Assembly: GCA_030609975.1 (NCBI GenBank)
Contig: JAUWSR010000240.1
Span: 1-6,001 of the forward strand
Length of the DNA stretch: 6,001 bases
Direction of reading: 5' to 3'
From: Acidobacteriota bacterium
GTDB lineage: Bacteria; Acidobacteriota; Aminicenantia; Aminicenantales; Aminicenantaceae
In this document: positions 4,733 through 6,001 of the stretch, piece after piece
How the letters are laid out: every line of letters starts with the position of its first letter
How positions within the stretch are numbered: position 1 is the stretch's first letter
Notes under the pieces: model-generated
Seen by the model: the letters and a program-made list of their open reading frames with translations, nothing else
Databases searched by the model: none
Told to the model about the DNA's origin: nothing
Made by a program: the position numbers and the translations under genes

Positions 4733-6001
4733 TCATTCATTTCTCTCATTATCTTCAACGGCAGAAGAATATCCCCGGAGCTCATAATAATCACGGACAA
4801 GCCTTGTGAATTCTTTCTCCTTTAATACCCGTTGATTCTTTCCTATGGGATGCTTGAAAAAATGTCCGGGAAGAAAATCTTCTTCGGGTTTCATCCCCTC
4901 CCTCAGGTTGAATTCTCTGATGGTCAGGGCGATGTTTCTGGATATCGACTTGAAATCCCTTTCACTCAGATCATAGCCCAAGGTCCCCTTGACAATCCTG
5001 TTCAATTCCTCCCAGAAATAGAGATCGCGGAAGAAGCGGCAGAGGATCAATGAGTCATAGATCGTTAAACGGTCCTCGTATTCTAGGAGCATGGCAGCCT
5101 TTCCCTCGATTTTATCCGGGGCGATGAGTCCGGCAAGCTCCGGCTTGTAAAACGTCGTCCTCAGGTGGCATGCACCTCTGTCGGAAACAGCAAAGCCGAG
5201 ACCCATGCCTTTCAAGTAGCGGGGATCGAAGGATGGAGGCTCCAAACCTTTGACTTGAATGGACATCTCCTCGAATCCGAGTTCTTTAGCGGCAAAGCGG
5301 ACTCCTTCGGCCAAGAGATTACCGAGACCCTCCCTGTAGGCAATCATTCTAAGCAGTTCGGCGATCCGGTCCACATCGCCGTAATCGATGGCATAGTCGG
5401 TTTTTCCTTTCTTGTAGGCTTCAATTGCGAAGGCCGTGACGTTGCCTGCTGTGATCGTATCCATCCCGAGCCTGTCACAGACGTCATTGAGGTAAGCGAT
5501 CTCTCTTATGTCCGTAATCATGTTCAGACCGCCGAAGGCCCCGATGGTCTCGTACTCCGGTCCGTCCAGCTTCATCCCCTTATGACGTCCGCTTTTTATC
5601 GTTGTCCACCTGTTGCATGCGATAAAACAGTATGTGCAGGCCCCGGATTTGACTTCGCATTCTTTGTTTAAGGCTTCGGCATTGATTTTATCGATGTGAG
5701 GGACAGTGCCCTGATGCCAGTATCGGGAAGGAAAGGCTTCAACCGTGTTGATGATATCCACCATCATCGGCGTCCCCAATTTTTTATAGGCCTTTGAACC
5801 TGGATTTGCGATTCCGACTTCATACTGTTTTTTCCAGAAAGCCTTCAGTACTTCGCTGTCGGCGGCTTGCTTCTCCTGATCGCCGATGAAGACCATGGCT
5901 TTGATCTTCTTGCTCCCCATGACGGCGCCGATACCTGTTCTGCCCAAACACCGTCCGAAATCGTTATTTATGTAAGCAAACTTGACCAAATTCTCTCCGG
6001 C
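4733..6001 (-). CDS. Aldehyde:ferredoxin oxidoreductase family protein (tungsten-pterin), C-terminal part, cut by the window edge
   Basis: The visible 422 residues cover roughly the last two thirds of an AOR-family enzyme; comparison with Pyrococcus furiosus AOR (605 residues) suggests about 165 N-terminal residues lie beyond the window. AOR uses a tungsten bis-pyranopterin and one [4Fe-4S] cluster to oxidise aldehydes to acids with ferredoxin, or the reverse. Counting from the window edge, AGENLVKFA and GRTGIGAVMGSKKIKA open the fragment. C122-x2-C125-x3-C129 is the cluster motif, and C321 is the fourth ligand. D176-x4-D181 and D316-x4-C321 match the two DxxGL(D/C) pterin-binding motifs in spacing. 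GPEYETIGAFGG and RGACHLRTT carry the conserved acidic and His residues near the active site. The TTG at 5989 is an internal Leu codon, not the start. It leads the visible operon, with the MoaD gene next. AOR proper, or a specialised family member such as the BamB-type benzoyl-CoA reductase subunit, are both possible. Confidence 0.92.
   Translation of the reverse strand, partial: AGENLVKFAYINNDFGRCLGRTGIGAVMGSKKIKAMVFIGDQEKQAADSEVLKAFWKKQYEVGIANPGSKAYKKLGTPMMVDIINTVEAFPSRYWHQGTVPHIDKINAEALNKECEVKSGACTYCFIACNRWTTIKSGRHKGMKLDGPEYETIGAFGGLNMITDIREIAYLNDVCDRLGMDTITAGNVTAFAIEAYKKGKTDYAIDYGDVDRIAELLRMIAYREGLGNLLAEGVRFAAKELGFEEMSIQVKGLEPPSFDPRYLKGMGLGFAVSDRGACHLRTTFYKPELAGLIAPDKIEGKAAMLLEYEDRLTIYDSLILCRFFRDLYFWEELNRIVKGTLGYDLSERDFKSISRNIALTIREFNLREGMKPEEDFLPGHFFKHPIGKNQRVLKEKEFTRLVRDYYELRGYSSAVEDNERNE

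Noticed and set aside
4681..4740. 19-residue open frame on the - strand overlapping the AOR stop codon (begins MNEASFSHLF)
   Set aside because: It has only a weak ribosome site and no recognisable feature; it may be coupled to the AOR stop but chance explains it equally well.
5165..5671. 168-codon open frame on the + strand
   Set aside because: It is antisense to the well-supported AOR-family gene, has no recognisable motif, and such long shadows are common opposite conserved coding sequence.

Overview
The window looks like a chromosomal piece from a strictly anaerobic bacterium of moderate GC content, most plausibly a sulfate-reducing or syntrophic member of the Desulfobacterota. That placement is inferred from gene content: an AOR-family (tungsten) oxidoreductase, a flavoprotein/ferredoxin pair resembling APS reductase, a corrinoid/iron-sulfur reductive dehalogenase and a TRAP transporter binding protein. 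No phylogenetic marker is present.

Layout. On the + strand there is one gene at the left end, a TRAP transporter periplasmic solute-binding protein (83-1147). Everything else is on the - strand and reads right to left: the C-terminal two thirds of an aldehyde:ferredoxin oxidoreductase family protein (6001-4733, start outside the window), a MoaD/ThiS-type sulfur carrier (4662-4387), an AprA/fumarate-reductase-superfamily FAD protein (4231-2594), a small AprB-like ferredoxin (2582-2361), and a reductive dehalogenase catalytic protein without a Tat signal (2305-1136). Gaps on the - strand are about 70, 155, 11 and 55 bp, so the genes could be one operon. The 155-bp gap is the only one with room for an internal promoter, and it contains an AT-rich double dyad and a weak sigma-70-like match. 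The last - strand gene and the TRAP gene converge and overlap by 12 bp at their stop codons. There is no gene-free stretch over 300 bp, and I see no RNA gene, CRISPR array, insertion sequence or convincing intrinsic terminator.

How the genes may work together (inference). MoaD would supply sulfur for the pyranopterin of the AOR-family enzyme. That enzyme and the flavoprotein/ferredoxin pair handle low-potential electrons. The RdhA-like protein is a plausible electron acceptor or substrate-processing enzyme in the cytoplasm, and the TRAP binding protein may deliver an organic acid substrate. The combination suggests a cytoplasmic pathway for an imported, perhaps halogenated, carboxylate or aldehyde. 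The substrate cannot be read from the sequence.

Four points stand out. The RdhA homologue keeps the active-site Tyr, Asn and Arg at exactly the spacing of the structurally characterised PceA, yet lacks an export signal and a visible membrane anchor. The ferredoxin has Phe in place of the second Cys of its second cluster. The flavoprotein is in the AprA neighbourhood but probably is not an APS reductase. The cluster as a whole is an uncommon assembly of redox enzymes.
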